Assembly: GCF_003026355.1 (NCBI RefSeq)
Contig: NZ_PYON01000015.1
Span: forward strand, 1-64,000
From: Photobacterium kishitanii
GTDB lineage: Bacteria > Pseudomonadota > Gammaproteobacteria > Enterobacterales > Vibrionaceae
Length of the DNA stretch: 64,000 nt
Direction of reading: 5' to 3'
Position 1 is the first letter of the stretch, and each line of letters begins with the position of its first letter. Positions 18,227-28,161 of the stretch are shown one piece after another. The translations under genes were made by a program, and so were the position numbers. The notes under the pieces were generated by a model that was not told where the DNA came from, did no database searches, and was given only the letters and a program-made list of their open reading frames with translations.

Positions 18227-19615
18227 TTAATGTGCTATTGGTTGTTGTGCTAGTTTTCTTATTTTAATTTCTTCAAATAGCGCTACGATTGCCATCAATA
18301 CGCAACAAGCGATAGCTGCTGCTTTAATTGCAGCAAATGTACCTGTCCAGCCGTCAAGGCCGAAGAAAGGATTACCTTCGGCAATGTAGCCAAGACCAAT
18401 TTTTGCAAACGAATCACCAATTAAGTAGGCAAAAGTACCTTTTACACCATCCGCTGCGGCTAAACCTTGCTTTGGTACAAAACCGATTGCAGCAACACCG
18501 ATCAGGAGTTGGGGAGCAAACACTAAGAAACCTAATGCAAATAGTGATGCTTTATAAGCAAAAATAGAATCGGCGTGTTGGTAGTAACCTAAGGTAAATA
18601 CTATACCAATCAATGCAATACAAGATACAGCACCACGGCGACCATTAAATAAATCTGACAATAGACCCCATAAACAGGTACCGACGAGTGCACCGATCTC
18701 AAACATCGTAAAGCCTGAGTTTGCAACGTCTTTAGAGAAACCTAAAATTTGGTGTGCATATACAGTCGACCATTGGTCAATACCACTACGTACAATGTAA
18801 AGAAAGACGTTAGCAAAACAAAGTAGCCAGATTACTTTGTTAAAAAGAACATATTTCTTAAAGATTTCCATCTTTGTTAATTTGTTTTCTTTAACGGCGT
18901 TATCTTCTTCAGAAACAGGCTCTTCAAAAATTTCTTCAACAGTACCAAGGCCGTAGGCTTCTGGGCTATCATTACCCATAAAAAAGCCAATAATCGCAAT
19001 AATAATCGCAATCACGGCAGGGAAGATAAACATACCCTGTACATCGCCGCCAAAGAAGTAATCAGCACCAAACATAGCTACAGCTGCTGCTAATGCACCA
19101 CCTGCATTATGTGAGATGTTCCAGAAACCAACGCCAAGACCGCGACGATTACGTGGCGTCCAGTTAGTAATAGTTACTACCGAGTTTGAGCCACCACCTG
19201 ATTGGAAGAAACCAGAGGCTGCATAAAGGATGGTCATCATAATAAATTGGCTAGAGCTTGGTCCCATAACTAAGCCCATACCAAGAATACAGAAACCTGA
19301 TAATAACAGCCCTAGAGGGAGAATGTTTTTAGCATTCTTACCGCCTGACCAATAATTTAAAATGGTTTTACCAACACCGTAAGTGATTGAAAAACCAAGA
19401 CCTATGGTGCCAAGTTGCGTTAGGCTCATGCCATAATCAGAAATCATATCATTCTGGGCAATGTTAAAGTTTTTACGCACCAAATACATGGCCATATAAC
19501 TAACGAAAACTACTAAATAGGACTTTAAAAAAGGAGAGAACCATAGTTTACGACGTTCTTTTGGCGACAAGTCAAGCGTAGGCTTGCGGACTCGTTGAAG
19601 TATTGATAATTCCAT
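18227..19615 (-). CDS. uhpT: Hexose-phosphate:phosphate antiporter, UhpT type (MFS)
   Basis: The 462-residue, 12-span inner-membrane protein is very close, by memory, to E. coli UhpT: VRKPTLDL at the N-terminus, [36 protein letters not shown] and IDQWSTVYA blocks. It exchanges sugar phosphates for inorganic phosphate. I chose the ATG at 19615 ([12 protein letters not shown]), which matches the E. coli N-terminus; an ATG 26 codons upstream has no ribosome site. No uhpABC regulatory genes are nearby. A CRP-like site lies about 500 bases upstream, beside a divergent candidate sRNA. Confidence 0.85.
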   Translation of the reverse strand: MELSILQRVRKPTLDLSPKERRKLWFSPFLKSYLVVFVSYMAMYLVRKNFNIAQNDMISDYGMSLTQLGTIGLGFSITYGVGKTILNYWSGGKNAKNILPLGLLLSGFCILGMGLVMGPSSSQFIMMTILYAASGFFQSGGGSNSVVTITNWTPRNRRGLGVGFWNISHNAGGALAAAVAMFGADYFFGGDVQGMFIFPAVIAIIIAIIGFFMGNDSPEAYGLGTVEEIFEEPVSEEDNAVKENKLTKMEIFKKYVLFNKVIWLLCFANVFLYIVRSGIDQWSTVYAHQILGFSKDVANSGFTMFEIGALVGTCLWGLLSDLFNGRRGAVSCIALIGIVFTLGYYQHADSIFAYKASLFALGFLVFAPQLLIGVAAIGFVPKQGLAAADGVKGTFAYLIGDSFAKIGLGYIAEGNPFFGLDGWTGTFAAIKAAAIACCVLMAIVALFEEIKIRKLAQQPIAH

Positions 19616-20169
19616 CGGCTGAATCTCGTTAGGACTTAAATCAGATTTGCTGTAATTAGGCAAATCGCTGCAGCCGAGACCATACAGATACAATTGATAA
19701 AGTGATTAAGAATTTTTCCTAGTTTTTTTATGGAATTTTAAATCTCATTGTCAGATCACGTTTTTAAATATTGCAAGCGTAAAACAAAGATTTCATTTTT
19801 GGAGGGATGAGGGTGTCGATTGAGCGACAAAGATATAAAAATAACTTAAACAATAACAGCTTTAATTGGCTTAAAACCAAAAAATGTTGATGTATATTAT
19901 ATATAATGCCTATTTAAGAATTATTTTCTACAAATAAATTTATAATTGGAAAATATTAATCTTATTGGTTAATGCTTTATTATAAAAATAAAGCTAACTA
20001 TATTTATAGGCATTAGTATTAATATAATTCAGCCGTTATATCGAGTTTAGGGGTTATTTTTAATAGCGTGTTGAAAAATAATGGAATTAGTCGATTACTT
20101 GGTTTTATTTGTTATTTTTGACATTGATCACAGCTTAAAATTTGCCTATTCATGAATTATCTACCATAG
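19616..20169. other. Spacer between UhpT gene and candidate ncRNA
   Basis: AT-rich, about 550 bases, with promoters for the divergent uhpT-type gene and the RNA. The only site I can support is the CRP-like sequence at 20117-20132. Confidence 0.5.
20117..20132. promoter_or_regulatory. CRP-like site upstream of the candidate ncRNA
   Basis: TTTGA-N6-TCACA fits the CRP consensus at nine of ten half-site positions. It lies about 50 bases before the first structured part of the RNA and about 485 bases from the uhpT-type start. Confidence 0.5.
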
Positions 20170-20537
20170 TTTAATTAACCTGCACTGAGATATATTATCG
20201 AGCTTACGGAGGAAACAAGCTGTTTTCCATCTAACTCAGGGAGTCAGGTTCCGGTTGTTATTAGTAGACCTATTCAACCCGTTATTAATAACAATCAAGT
20301 TGCAACGCGTAACAGTAAGTGAAATACGTAAAAGCTTCTAAGGTGACACTCTTAGTTGTTAACAATTTGGATAGCAATACCGTAAACTCTTGCTTCTTCG
20401 TCAAAATATGGGTCCATACATAGTTATCGGACACGCCAAGCTCAACGTAATGAGTGACGAAGCGTAACAAACTTGATGTGCCATGTAAGTACATCGAGCG
20501 CAACATCCTAGCCGCACTGGTATAGTGCGGCTTTTTT
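20170..20537 (+). ncRNA. Candidate structured ncRNA with intrinsic terminator
   Basis: No convincing coding frame exists here, but the plus strand is rich in complementary arms. These are GGAAAC/GTTTTCC at about 20213-20230, CTAAG/CTTAG at 20338-20355, CTTCGTCA/TGACGAAG at 20396-20462, GATGT/ACATC at about 20475-20494, and a very strong terminator (AGCCGCACT/AGTGCGGCT then six T) at 20510-20537. G+C is clearly higher than in the flanking spacers. It is not tmRNA, RNase P RNA or 6S RNA by their known motifs, and it has too few GGA motifs for CsrB. The 5' end is a guess based on the CRP-like site. A 19-codon frame at 20408 lacks a ribosome site. Confidence 0.55.
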
Positions 20538-20742
20538 ATTTTCAAAATAGAATGTCTGGAATTTAAAAACAGCTCTAATTATTAATTTTTATTGTTGAAA
20601 ATATTAGGATACTGATATTTAAGTATAATTCGCTGTTATCCACAAAAATAGTGGGTAACTATTCAGGATTGATAAATTATGGTTGATTGTTTTTTTGCTC
20701 AAGTAAGATAGTTATGCTGGGTTGGATAAAGGAAGAAAAGTG

Positions 20743-21510
20743 ATGATGCAAGAGGATAAACAATTAGCTGTTGTTAGTTTGTCACAAACTGTTAGCTATC
20801 ATCGACATAACTATCATCAAGTTGTTATTAGCTTATCGGGACAATCAGAGTTTGATATTGATGGTGTCACTAATTTGATCCATCCAGGTCTTGGTTGTTT
20901 AGTAATGGCTAATTGTGAGCATGCCTTTGTCGGTATTGGCGATAATGAGTTATTAGTCATTAACTTACCGCTAGTATTCGATGATAATAATGAAATTAAA
21001 CAACGTATTACGCAGTTATTTTCTCGCTCAGGATATTTTTATTTAGATAATCAATCACAGCAATTAATTCAACTACTGACTACTGAAATGAAAGCAAATC
21101 CAACCGATGAACTGTTACAGCAAGCATGCATAATGACCTTACTGTGTGTACTGCAACGTCATCTCCATATCCCTTATCGAGAGCGTCAGTCGCAACGCCT
21201 TAATATCGATGTAGTTGATAATTATATTCAGCGCAATATCAATCATAAAATTACAGTTGCACAGTTAGCTGCCATCGTTTTCTTAGCCGAAAGTCAATTT
21301 TATGCGTTGTTTAAAACTCAAACCGGTAATACACCACAGCGGTATATATTACAAAAACGACTTCAGTTAGCTAAGCAACTTCTGAGCGAGAGAAAGCTAA
21401 CGGTCGCTCATATTGCACAAGCTTGTGGTTTTGCTGGTCAAAGTAGCTTTTCTCAGGCATTTCGACGGTTATATGGCGTTCCTCCAGCGCGTTATCAGCG
21501 ACAGCTTTAA
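20743..21510 (+). CDS. AraC-family regulator, probable activator of the put genes
   Basis: The 255-residue protein has an N-terminal cupin-type sensing domain (HRHNYHQVVISLSGQSEF) and a C-terminal double helix-turn-helix from about residue 155 (ITVAQLAAIVFLAESQFYALFKT-type first HTH, then VAHIAQACGFAGQSSFSQAF). I chose the ATG at 20743, preceded by AAGGAAG; a TTG at 20722 overlaps the ribosome site and is unlikely. It lies just upstream of putA, whose product lacks its own DNA-binding domain, so a separate regulator of proline catabolism (as AraC-type PruR in Pseudomonas) is a reasonable assignment. Confidence 0.8.
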   Translation: MMQEDKQLAVVSLSQTVSYHRHNYHQVVISLSGQSEFDIDGVTNLIHPGLGCLVMANCEHAFVGIGDNELLVINLPLVFDDNNEIKQRITQLFSRSGYFYLDNQSQQLIQLLTTEMKANPTDELLQQACIMTLLCVLQRHLHIPYRERQSQRLNIDVVDNYIQRNINHKITVAQLAAIVFLAESQFYALFKTQTGNTPQRYILQKRLQLAKQLLSERKLTVAHIAQACGFAGQSSFSQAFRRLYGVPPARYQRQL

Positions 21511-21737
21511 GGGTATCTTTTGTTATAGTTTACTTACCAATAAACGTTAAACGTTACTCCTAAATATAGGGCTGGATCTTATTTTGTTAATCATCGGAGT
21601 TTGACTACAAATATTTGGAGAAAATAGCAAGACGGTGATATCTCCTCAGCATAATATCTATCAGTAAACAACAATGTTGTAACATTTCCTTGGTGGATAA
21701 TGTTTTTTATGGTGCAGATTATATTGAGGTATGAGCT

Positions 21738-24700
21738 ATGTTCAATGCAGCTGATGTTCTTCAGCCTTCTTTTATTGAGCAGCCATTAAATCGGCTGTGG
21801 TCATTGATTTCTCCTAATTATGCAGTTGATGAATCACTGTGGTTGGCGCAGCTAATACCATTGGCAAAGCCTTCATTGCAAGAGCGTACTTATAGTAAGC
21901 AGCAAGCCATAGAATTAATTGCACGTGTTCGTGCTGATAAAAATGCGATTCAAATGATAGATGCGTTATTACTGGAATATAGCTTAGATACTAAAGAAGG
22001 TGTTTTGTTAATGTGCTTGGCTGAGGCACTGATGCGTATTCCAGATACTACGACAGCAGATGCTTTGATTCGCGATAAATTAAGTGTCGCAGATTGGAAA
22101 TCTCATCTTAAAAATTCTGATTCATTATTTGTTAATGCATCAACATGGGGATTAATGCTAACGGGCAAGGTTGTGGCGTTAGAGACAGTGCGTAATGGAT
22201 CTGCGTCTGATGTTATTAATCGACTCGTTAATAAAATGTCGGAGCCCGTGATCCGTCAAGCAATGCACCAAGCTATGAAAATAATGGGCCATCAGTTTGT
22301 ATTGGGACGCAATATTGATGAGGCGATGATAAATGGTAAATCAAAGCGCGATCAAGGCCTTAGTTATTCATTTGATATGCTTGGTGAGGCTGCATTGACA
22401 GCTGATGATGCCTGCAAGTATTACCAAGATTATATTACTGCCATTGTGGCGGTGGGAAAGGATCGCTATTTAACCACCAAAGGTGCAAATAATACTTCGT
22501 CAGATGCTACGATTTCCATAAAATTATCAGCACTACACCCGCGTTATGATGTCGCTAATGAGGCACGGGTATTAAGTGAAATGTATGACTCTTTATTGTC
22601 ATTATTACATTGTGCACGAGAACATAATGTCGGCATTACTATTGATGCCGAAGAAGCCGATCGTTTAGAACTGTCATTAAAATTATTTGAAAAATTATAT
22701 CACTCCCCGCAACTACAAGGGTGGGGGCGATTTGGGCTGGTGGTCCAGGCTTACTCAAAACGAGCATTACCGGTACTCGCTTGGATAGCGGCATTAGCGA
22801 AAAAGCAAGGTGATGTGATTCCATTACGCTTAGTTAAAGGCGCATATTGGGACAGTGAGCTTAAAATTAGCCAGCAAGGTGGCTACAGTGGTTATCCGGT
22901 ATTTACACGTAAAGAGGCAACGGATACCTCGTATTTAGCATGTGCTCGTATGCTGTTATCACCCGCGTTAAATGGGGTTATTTATCCACAGTTTGCTACT
23001 CATAATGCACATACCGTTAGTGCTATTATTGCAATGTCACAGCATAATAATTTTGAGTTTCAACGCTTACATGGCATGGGGGACGCACTGTATAACCATG
23101 TGATGGCGATGAACAATGTGTCGGTGCGTATTTATGCGCCAGTGGGTAATCACAAAGATCTATTGCCTTATTTGGTGCGACGGTTATTAGAAAACGGCGC
23201 TAATAGTTCTTTTGTGCACCGTTTAGTTGATGCCGACTGCCCAATTGAAGAGCTTATTGAACATCCTGTTGATACCTTGAGTAAGCGTCAAACATTACAT
23301 AATAGTCATATCCCTTTACCCTCTGAAATCTTTGGGGATCAACGCCGTAATTCGATAGCAATTAATATTGACATTGAATCGCAATGGCAACCGTTTAATG
23401 CTGCAGTGACTGCCTTTGCCGATCATCAATGGCACGCAGTTCCTTTACCTAACAATCTACCCAAGAGTGATGATACCGCGGAAATAATGACAGTCACGGC
23501 TCCTTATGATCGACGTGAAGTTGTGGGTACGGTAACTTTTGCCAATCAAGTTCAGATAGAGGCGGCAATATCACAGGCTGAAGATGCGTTTATTGATTGG
23601 TCGACAACGCCAGCTTCTGTCCGCTGTCGTTATTTATTGTCGCTTGCTGAAAATTTAGATCGTCATCAGCATGAATTAGTGGCGCTATGTCATCGAGAGG
23701 CCGGGAAAACCATTCAAGATGCTATTGATGAAATTCGTGAGGCAGTGGATTTTTGTCGTTATTACGCACAGCAAGCAACCGTTAATTTTGGTTCACCACA
23801 ACGGATCACCAGTTACCACGGTATTGATCAGCAACTGCATTATCAAGGTCGTGGGGTTTTTGTTTGTATTAGTCCCTGGAATTTTCCATTAGCCATTTTT
23901 ATAGGTCAAATTACCGCGGCATTAGCGGCGGGCAATACCGTTGTTACCAAGCCGGCCAAACAAACATCATTAATTGCTTATCGTGCGATTGAGTTGTTAC
24001 TTGAAACTGGTATCCCTGCTGGGGTTATTCAACTGTTGCCGGGAGGTGGTGCGGATATTGGTCAGTACTTACTCTCTGACCAACGTATTGCTGGCGTGGT
24101 ATTTACCGGTTCGACACCAACGGCACAAACCATTAATCGTATGCTAGCGGCAAGGGAGTGCGCTCCTGTTCCCTTTATTGCTGAAACAGGGGGCCAAAAT
24201 GCAATGATTGTTGATAGTACCGCGTTGCCGGAACAAGTCGTACGGGATGTGATTCGGTCAGCATTTGCATCGGCAGGTCAACGTTGCTCTGCACTACGAG
24301 TATTGTTCGTTCAGGTTGATATTGCAGATCGAGTGATAGCGTTAATTAAAGGTGCAATGGCTGAGCTTAGTGTCGGGCGTCCTGAGCTTCACAACACTGA
24401 CATTGGACCGGTGATTGATACGCAAGCACGCAATAAGTTACTTGCTCATATTGAAATGTTAACAAAGCAAGCTAAGTTGATCACTCAAACCCCATTAGCG
24501 CCTGAGTGTCAATGGGGGGATTTTGTACCGCCAACGGCGATCGAAATTGACAATATTAATCTATTGCAGCAAGAACATTTTGGGCCGATTTTGCATGTGG
24601 TGCGGTTTAAGGCTAGTGAGTTATATCAAATTATTGATCAGATAAACCAGACTGGATTTGGATTAACCATGGCGGTTCATAGCCGTAATGAACGTACTTA

Positions 24701-24881
24701 TCTTGCTATAGAGCAACATGCTCGTGTGGGGAACTGCTATATCAATCGTGATCAAGTTGGTGCTGCTGTCGGGGTACAACCTTTTGGGGGGCAAGGATTA
24801 TCGGGTACGGGACCTAAAGCGGGTGGACCACACTATTTATATCGCTTTACTCAAGACTGTATAAAACCTATTAATCAATAA
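21738..24881 (+). CDS. putA: PutA, bifunctional proline dehydrogenase / P5C dehydrogenase (short type)
   Basis: This 1047-residue enzyme oxidises proline to glutamate in two steps. The FAD-dependent PRODH barrel covers about residues 180-480 (LRLVKGAYWDSE, YAPVGNHKDLLPYLVRRLLENG). The NAD-dependent aldehyde dehydrogenase covers about 560-1035 (ISPWNFPLAIF, Glu816 in ETGGQ, catalytic Cys850 in GQRCSALR). Enteric PutA is about 1320 residues with an N-terminal ribbon-helix-helix and a C-terminal lid domain; both are missing here. The lid domain is encoded by the next gene, 13 bases downstream. GAGG precedes the ATG by eight bases. No DNA-binding part means it cannot self-repress; the upstream AraC protein probably regulates it. 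Confidence 0.95.
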   Translation: MFNAADVLQPSFIEQPLNRLWSLISPNYAVDESLWLAQLIPLAKPSLQERTYSKQQAIELIARVRADKNAIQMIDALLLEYSLDTKEGVLLMCLAEALMRIPDTTTADALIRDKLSVADWKSHLKNSDSLFVNASTWGLMLTGKVVALETVRNGSASDVINRLVNKMSEPVIRQAMHQAMKIMGHQFVLGRNIDEAMINGKSKRDQGLSYSFDMLGEAALTADDACKYYQDYITAIVAVGKDRYLTTKGANNTSSDATISIKLSALHPRYDVANEARVLSEMYDSLLSLLHCAREHNVGITIDAEEADRLELSLKLFEKLYHSPQLQGWGRFGLVVQAYSKRALPVLAWIAALAKKQGDVIPLRLVKGAYWDSELKISQQGGYSGYPVFTRKEATDTSYLACARMLLSPALNGVIYPQFATHNAHTVSAIIAMSQHNNFEFQRLHGMGDALYNHVMAMNNVSVRIYAPVGNHKDLLPYLVRRLLENGANSSFVHRLVDADCPIEELIEHPVDTLSKRQTLHNSHIPLPSEIFGDQRRNSIAINIDIESQWQPFNAAVTAFADHQWHAVPLPNNLPKSDDTAEIMTVTAPYDRREVVGTVTFANQVQIEAAISQAEDAFIDWSTTPASVRCRYLLSLAENLDRHQHELVALCHREAGKTIQDAIDEIREAVDFCRYYAQQATVNFGSPQRITSYHGIDQQLHYQGRGVFVCISPWNFPLAIFIGQITAALAAGNTVVTKPAKQTSLIAYRAIELLLETGIPAGVIQLLPGGGADIGQYLLSDQRIAGVVFTGSTPTAQTINRMLAARECAPVPFIAETGGQNAMIVDSTALPEQVVRDVIRSAFASAGQRCSALRVLFVQVDIADRVIALIKGAMAELSVGRPELHNTDIGPVIDTQARNKLLAHIEMLTKQAKLITQTPLAPECQWGDFVPPTAIEIDNINLLQQEHFGPILHVVRFKASELYQIIDQINQTGFGLTMAVHSRNERTYLAIEQHARVGNCYINRDQVGAAVGVQPFGGQGLSGTGPKAGGPHYLYRFTQDCIKPINQ

Positions 24882-24894
24882 CAAGGAGTCGTTT

Positions 24895-25590
24895 ATGCTG
24901 CATCATGAGAAAAATTTGCAGGTATTAATCGATAATAGCGATATTGCAATGATAAGTTGGAATAAGCTTGGTTTTGATGAACGAGCCGCTATTTTGCTGC
25001 ATTGGGCACAGCAATTGCCGATGAATATTGCAGCGATGGTGAACTTTCAATGTGCTAATGCTCTGCAATATGTTGCTAAACTTGAGTTAATGCCTGGCCC
25101 CACAGGTGAAACGAATGAGCTCTATTGCTGTGGGCGAGGTGTGTTTGTTGTTACGGCGTTAAAAGGTATGACTGAAGTCGCTATTGTGGGCCAATTAGTT
25201 GCCGCATTGGTCTGTGGTAATGCGGTATTATTGTGCATTGCAGATAAAAAGCAAGCAGAGAAGATCAAAATTCAGCTTGAACAATTAGGCTGTATTGCTG
25301 GTGTGATTACGGTAGTGAATATTTCCGATGTTGATGCATTAGTTACCCATCCTCAAACTGCAGGTGTTGCTTATTGTGGCGATCTTAATGGTGCCCAACA
25401 ACTGGCGCGCCAGTTAGCACAAAGAGAAGGGGTGTTAGCTCAATTGGTTGCTGAGCTTGATGGAGAACAGGTCCCCGTTATCGGTAGTCAGCATTATTGC
25501 TTGCGGTTTATTACTGAGCGTACACGTACGATTAATATTACTGCCGTGGGCGGTAATGCAACTTTGTTAGAATTAGGTTGTGGTGAATAA
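24895..25590 (+). CDS. Separate PutA C-terminal (lid) domain protein
   Basis: The 231-residue product resembles only the last ~200 residues of long PutA proteins. It has the PGPTGE-N motif near residue 70 and the C-terminal TINITAVGGNATLLELG, matching the VNTAAAGGNASLM-type end of E. coli PutA, as recalled. This domain has an aldehyde dehydrogenase-like fold without catalytic residues. In long PutA it covers the tunnel that channels P5C between the two active sites. Here it is an independent gene 13 bases after putA, with AAGGAG as ribosome site. It is likely a subunit that docks on the short PutA. Annotation as a P5C dehydrogenase would be misleading, since no catalytic Cys or Glu motif is present. 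Confidence 0.75.
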   Translation: MLHHEKNLQVLIDNSDIAMISWNKLGFDERAAILLHWAQQLPMNIAAMVNFQCANALQYVAKLELMPGPTGETNELYCCGRGVFVVTALKGMTEVAIVGQLVAALVCGNAVLLCIADKKQAEKIKIQLEQLGCIAGVITVVNISDVDALVTHPQTAGVAYCGDLNGAQQLARQLAQREGVLAQLVAELDGEQVPVIGSQHYCLRFITERTRTINITAVGGNATLLELGCGE

Positions 25591-25764
25591 AATATACTCT
25601 TTGTTAAGTCGGCGTTTGCAAATGTGATAACAGCTATTGTTGCAATGTGATATTGACTAAAGGTCTGTATTTAGTGGCTGAAGCAATGTTAATAAAAGCG
25701 CATAGTAACTAAAAGATAAAGAGTAATAACGTCTCTTGATGTAATCTTGACTAAGGAATTTTAT

Positions 25765-26130
25765 ATGTTAACCATGATTGATATTGGCATTGATAACGCA
25801 GTAGCTTTTACATTATCGGGCAAAGTGACAGAAGATGATATGAAGCGTGTTTTGATGGATGCAGAAGCTAAAACCGTTGATCACGGTGGAATTGTCATTT
25901 ATGAAGAAATTGAAAGTTTTTCTGGGATTGAGTTAGCAGCAATTGTTGAAGAATTAAAATATCTGGTTCATGCTGGCTTGAAGCATATTAAGCAAGTGGC
26001 TGTTGTTGCTGACGCGGGCTGGATTGAAAAAGTCGTTAAAGTTGAAGATGCTCTTTTCCGTAATATTGATATTCAATATTTTACCTTTGCTGAAAAGCCG
26101 CAAGCGATAACGTTCTTACAACAGCAATAA
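25765..26130 (+). CDS. SpoIIAA-like (STAS-type) family protein
   Basis: The 121-residue protein starts at the ATG at 25765 with AAGGA seven bases upstream; a TTG six codons earlier is rejected. The pattern (TLSGKVTEDDMKRVL, then IVIYEEIESFSGIELAAIVEEL, then KQVAVVADAGWIEK) fits the SpoIIAA-like/DUF3478 family, small cytosolic proteins of unknown role with a STAS-like fold. No signal peptide is visible. It lies between the put unit and the APE cluster and has its own spacer, so it is probably monocistronic. Confidence 0.75.
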   Translation: MLTMIDIGIDNAVAFTLSGKVTEDDMKRVLMDAEAKTVDHGGIVIYEEIESFSGIELAAIVEELKYLVHAGLKHIKQVAVVADAGWIEKVVKVEDALFRNIDIQYFTFAEKPQAITFLQQQ

Positions 26131-26151
26131 GTGATGCTGTATGCTAAAATT

Positions 26152-26198
26152 TCCCTTGGTATCAGTAGCGTGATTAACACCGCTATTGTACCAAGGGA
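26152..26198. terminator. Hairpin between SpoIIAA-like gene and apeR
   Basis: TCCCTTGGTA at 26152-26161 pairs with TACCAAGGGA at 26189-26198, with further GTAGCG/CGCTA pairing inside. AATTTT follows in the minus direction, so it can end the APE operon; it also lies after the plus-strand gene. Confidence 0.7.
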
Positions 26199-26203
26199 TA
26201 TAT

Positions 26204-27430
26204 TTATAAGCGTTTAAAAATTAATGAAGTGTTAATACCGCCAAAAGCAAAGTTATTACTCATGATGTAATCACAATCAATATTTCGTCCTTGGCCTTGA
26301 ATATAATCAAGTTCACCACAGTGTGGATCTGGCGTCTCTAAATTCAATGTTGGGTTAAACCAGCCATTGTTCATCATTTCAATACTCAGCCACGCTTCAA
26401 TAGCACCACACGCCCCTAAAGTATGACCAAAATAACTTTTGAGGGTACTAATAGGGGTTTGGTTACCAAAAATATTGGCCGTCGCTTGGCTTTCTGCAAT
26501 ATCACCTTTTTCCGTCGCAGTGCCATGAGCTGAAATATAGCCAATATCCTGTGGCTGTAACTGTGCTTGTTGCAATGCCATTGTCATGCATTGCTGCATC
26601 GTTTGTTGCTGAGGCTGGGTAATATGTGTTGCATCACAATTAGTCGCAAATCCAACCACTTCCGCTAAAATAGTCGCGCCTCTATCTAACGCATGTTGAT
26701 ATTCCTCTAATACTAGTGAGCCAGCACCTTCACCAATCACTAATCCATCACGGTCAATATCATATGGGCGTGGGGTTAATTTTGGGGTGTTATTTTTAAG
26801 GCTAGTAGCAAAAAGAGTATCAAACACCGCTGACTCTGTTGGACACAGTTCTTCGGCACCACCTGCCACCATGACGGTTTGATAACCATGTTTGATGGCC
26901 TCGTAGGCATAACCAATGGCTTGACTGCCGGAGGTACATGCGCTGCTTGTTGGGATCACTCGGCCGCGTAAGCCAAAGAATAGGCCGACGTTAACTGCCG
27001 CGGTGTGTGGCATCATTTGTACATAAGTGGTTGCGGTAATTTCTTTGGTGGTTTTGTCGTTAAGCATCGCGCCAAATGCACCAATAGCTGGCGTGCTACC
27101 TACAGATGAACCGTAAGCGATACCAGTGTTACCATTGGTAAGTACATCATGGCCTAACAAACCCGATTGGGTGAGTGCTTGTTCACTCGCGACTGTAGCG
27201 AGTTTTGATACACGCCCCATCGCGCGCAGTTGCTTACGGGTATAATGCTTAGGCACATTAAAATTGCTAATTGGGGCTGCAAGCTTGGTATTTAAACCGT
27301 CATAGAGGGCGTAATCGTCCATATAGACCACTGCATTTTCGCCCTCACGCAATTTTTGTTCCACTGTTAGCCAATCTTGACCCAGAGCCGTTACTCCCCC
27401 CATGCCTGTGATTACAACGCGACGGTTCAT
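26204..27430 (-). CDS. apeR: APE beta-ketoacyl-ACP synthase (ApeR type, FabF-like)
   Basis: A 408-residue condensing enzyme with the complete Cys-His-His triad: Cys in SSACTSGSQ, His in SAHGTATEKGD and His in YFGHTLGACGA. It elongates or primes the ACP-bound polyene chain in the type II PKS-like aryl polyene pathway. It is the last gene of the minus-strand APE operon and overlaps apeQ by four bases. Symbols for this cluster follow the apeC-apeR order described for E. coli and Xenorhabdus clusters, applied here by gene order and family. Confidence 0.85.
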   Translation of the reverse strand: MNRRVVITGMGGVTALGQDWLTVEQKLREGENAVVYMDDYALYDGLNTKLAAPISNFNVPKHYTRKQLRAMGRVSKLATVASEQALTQSGLLGHDVLTNGNTGIAYGSSVGSTPAIGAFGAMLNDKTTKEITATTYVQMMPHTAAVNVGLFFGLRGRVIPTSSACTSGSQAIGYAYEAIKHGYQTVMVAGGAEELCPTESAVFDTLFATSLKNNTPKLTPRPYDIDRDGLVIGEGAGSLVLEEYQHALDRGATILAEVVGFATNCDATHITQPQQQTMQQCMTMALQQAQLQPQDIGYISAHGTATEKGDIAESQATANIFGNQTPISTLKSYFGHTLGACGAIEAWLSIEMMNNGWFNPTLNLETPDPHCGELDYIQGQGRNIDCDYIMSNNFAFGGINTSLIFKRL

Positions 27431-28152
27431 ACTAAACCTCCATTAATAGAAATCACTTGGCGAGTAACATAAGCTGCAATATCGGACATTAAATAACTCA
27501 CTAATCCGGCAACCTCTTGGGGATCACCCATGCGGCGCAAGGGGACTTGTGGTAGAGCATGCTGTTTAACATGTTCATCAACCATGCCGGTATCAATCAA
27601 ACCAGGGGCGACACAGTTAACGGTAATTTTACGTTTAGCAAGTTCAAGTGCCAATGATTTTGATGCGCCAATAATACCCGCTTTGGCTGCACTGTAGTTG
27701 GTTTGACCACGATTGCCAGTAATGCCTGACACTGATGCTAGAGTAACAATACGTCCACCTTGGCGCAGTTGTACCATTGGCATGACACATGGGTGGAGTA
27801 CATTATAAAAGCTATCAAGATTGGTATGAATAACGCCGTCCCACTCTTGTGCTGTCATGGCTGGAAAGGCGGTATCGCGAGTAATACCAGCATTACTAAC
27901 TACGCCATAATAAGCACCATGTTCAGCAATATCTTGTTCGAGATGCTGGCGACATTGTTCGCGATTGCTAATATCGAATTGAATGGTTCGGCCTTGGCCT
28001 CCGGCATTAATAATGGCAGCAAGAGTAGTTTCGGCACCTGCTTGATCACTCATGTAATGCACAGCAATGGTAAACCCATCTTGTGCAAGTTGGATAGCGA
28101 TCGCTCGCCCAATTCCTTTACTAGCACCGGTTACAAGTACATGTCGAGTCAT
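27427..28152 (-). CDS. apeQ: APE 3-oxoacyl-ACP reductase (FabG-like, ApeQ type)
   Basis: A 241-residue short-chain dehydrogenase with the NADP motif TGASKGIGRA at the N-terminus, the Asn in SNAGITRDTAF, the catalytic Ser in LASVSG and the YSAAKAG Tyr-Lys pair. It reduces the ketone left by each condensation before dehydration. It overlaps apeR by four bases and follows apeP by nine bases, indicating a tight operon. Confidence 0.9.
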   Translation of the reverse strand: MTRHVLVTGASKGIGRAIAIQLAQDGFTIAVHYMSDQAGAETTLAAIINAGGQGRTIQFDISNREQCRQHLEQDIAEHGAYYGVVSNAGITRDTAFPAMTAQEWDGVIHTNLDSFYNVLHPCVMPMVQLRQGGRIVTLASVSGITGNRGQTNYSAAKAGIIGASKSLALELAKRKITVNCVAPGLIDTGMVDEHVKQHALPQVPLRRMGDPQEVAGLVSYLMSDIAAYVTRQVISINGGLV

Positions 28153-28161
28153 GAATTATTC

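Noticed and set aside
20170..20537. tmRNA, RNase P RNA, 6S RNA or CsrB as identity of the RNA
   Set aside because: No tag-peptide frame or CCA-type acceptor end, no RNase P core motifs, wrong length for 6S, and only about five GGA motifs.
20285..20545. Minus-strand 86-codon open frame
   Set aside because: Its start lies in the stem of a plus-strand terminator, it has no ribosome site, and the region behaves as a structured RNA on the other strand.
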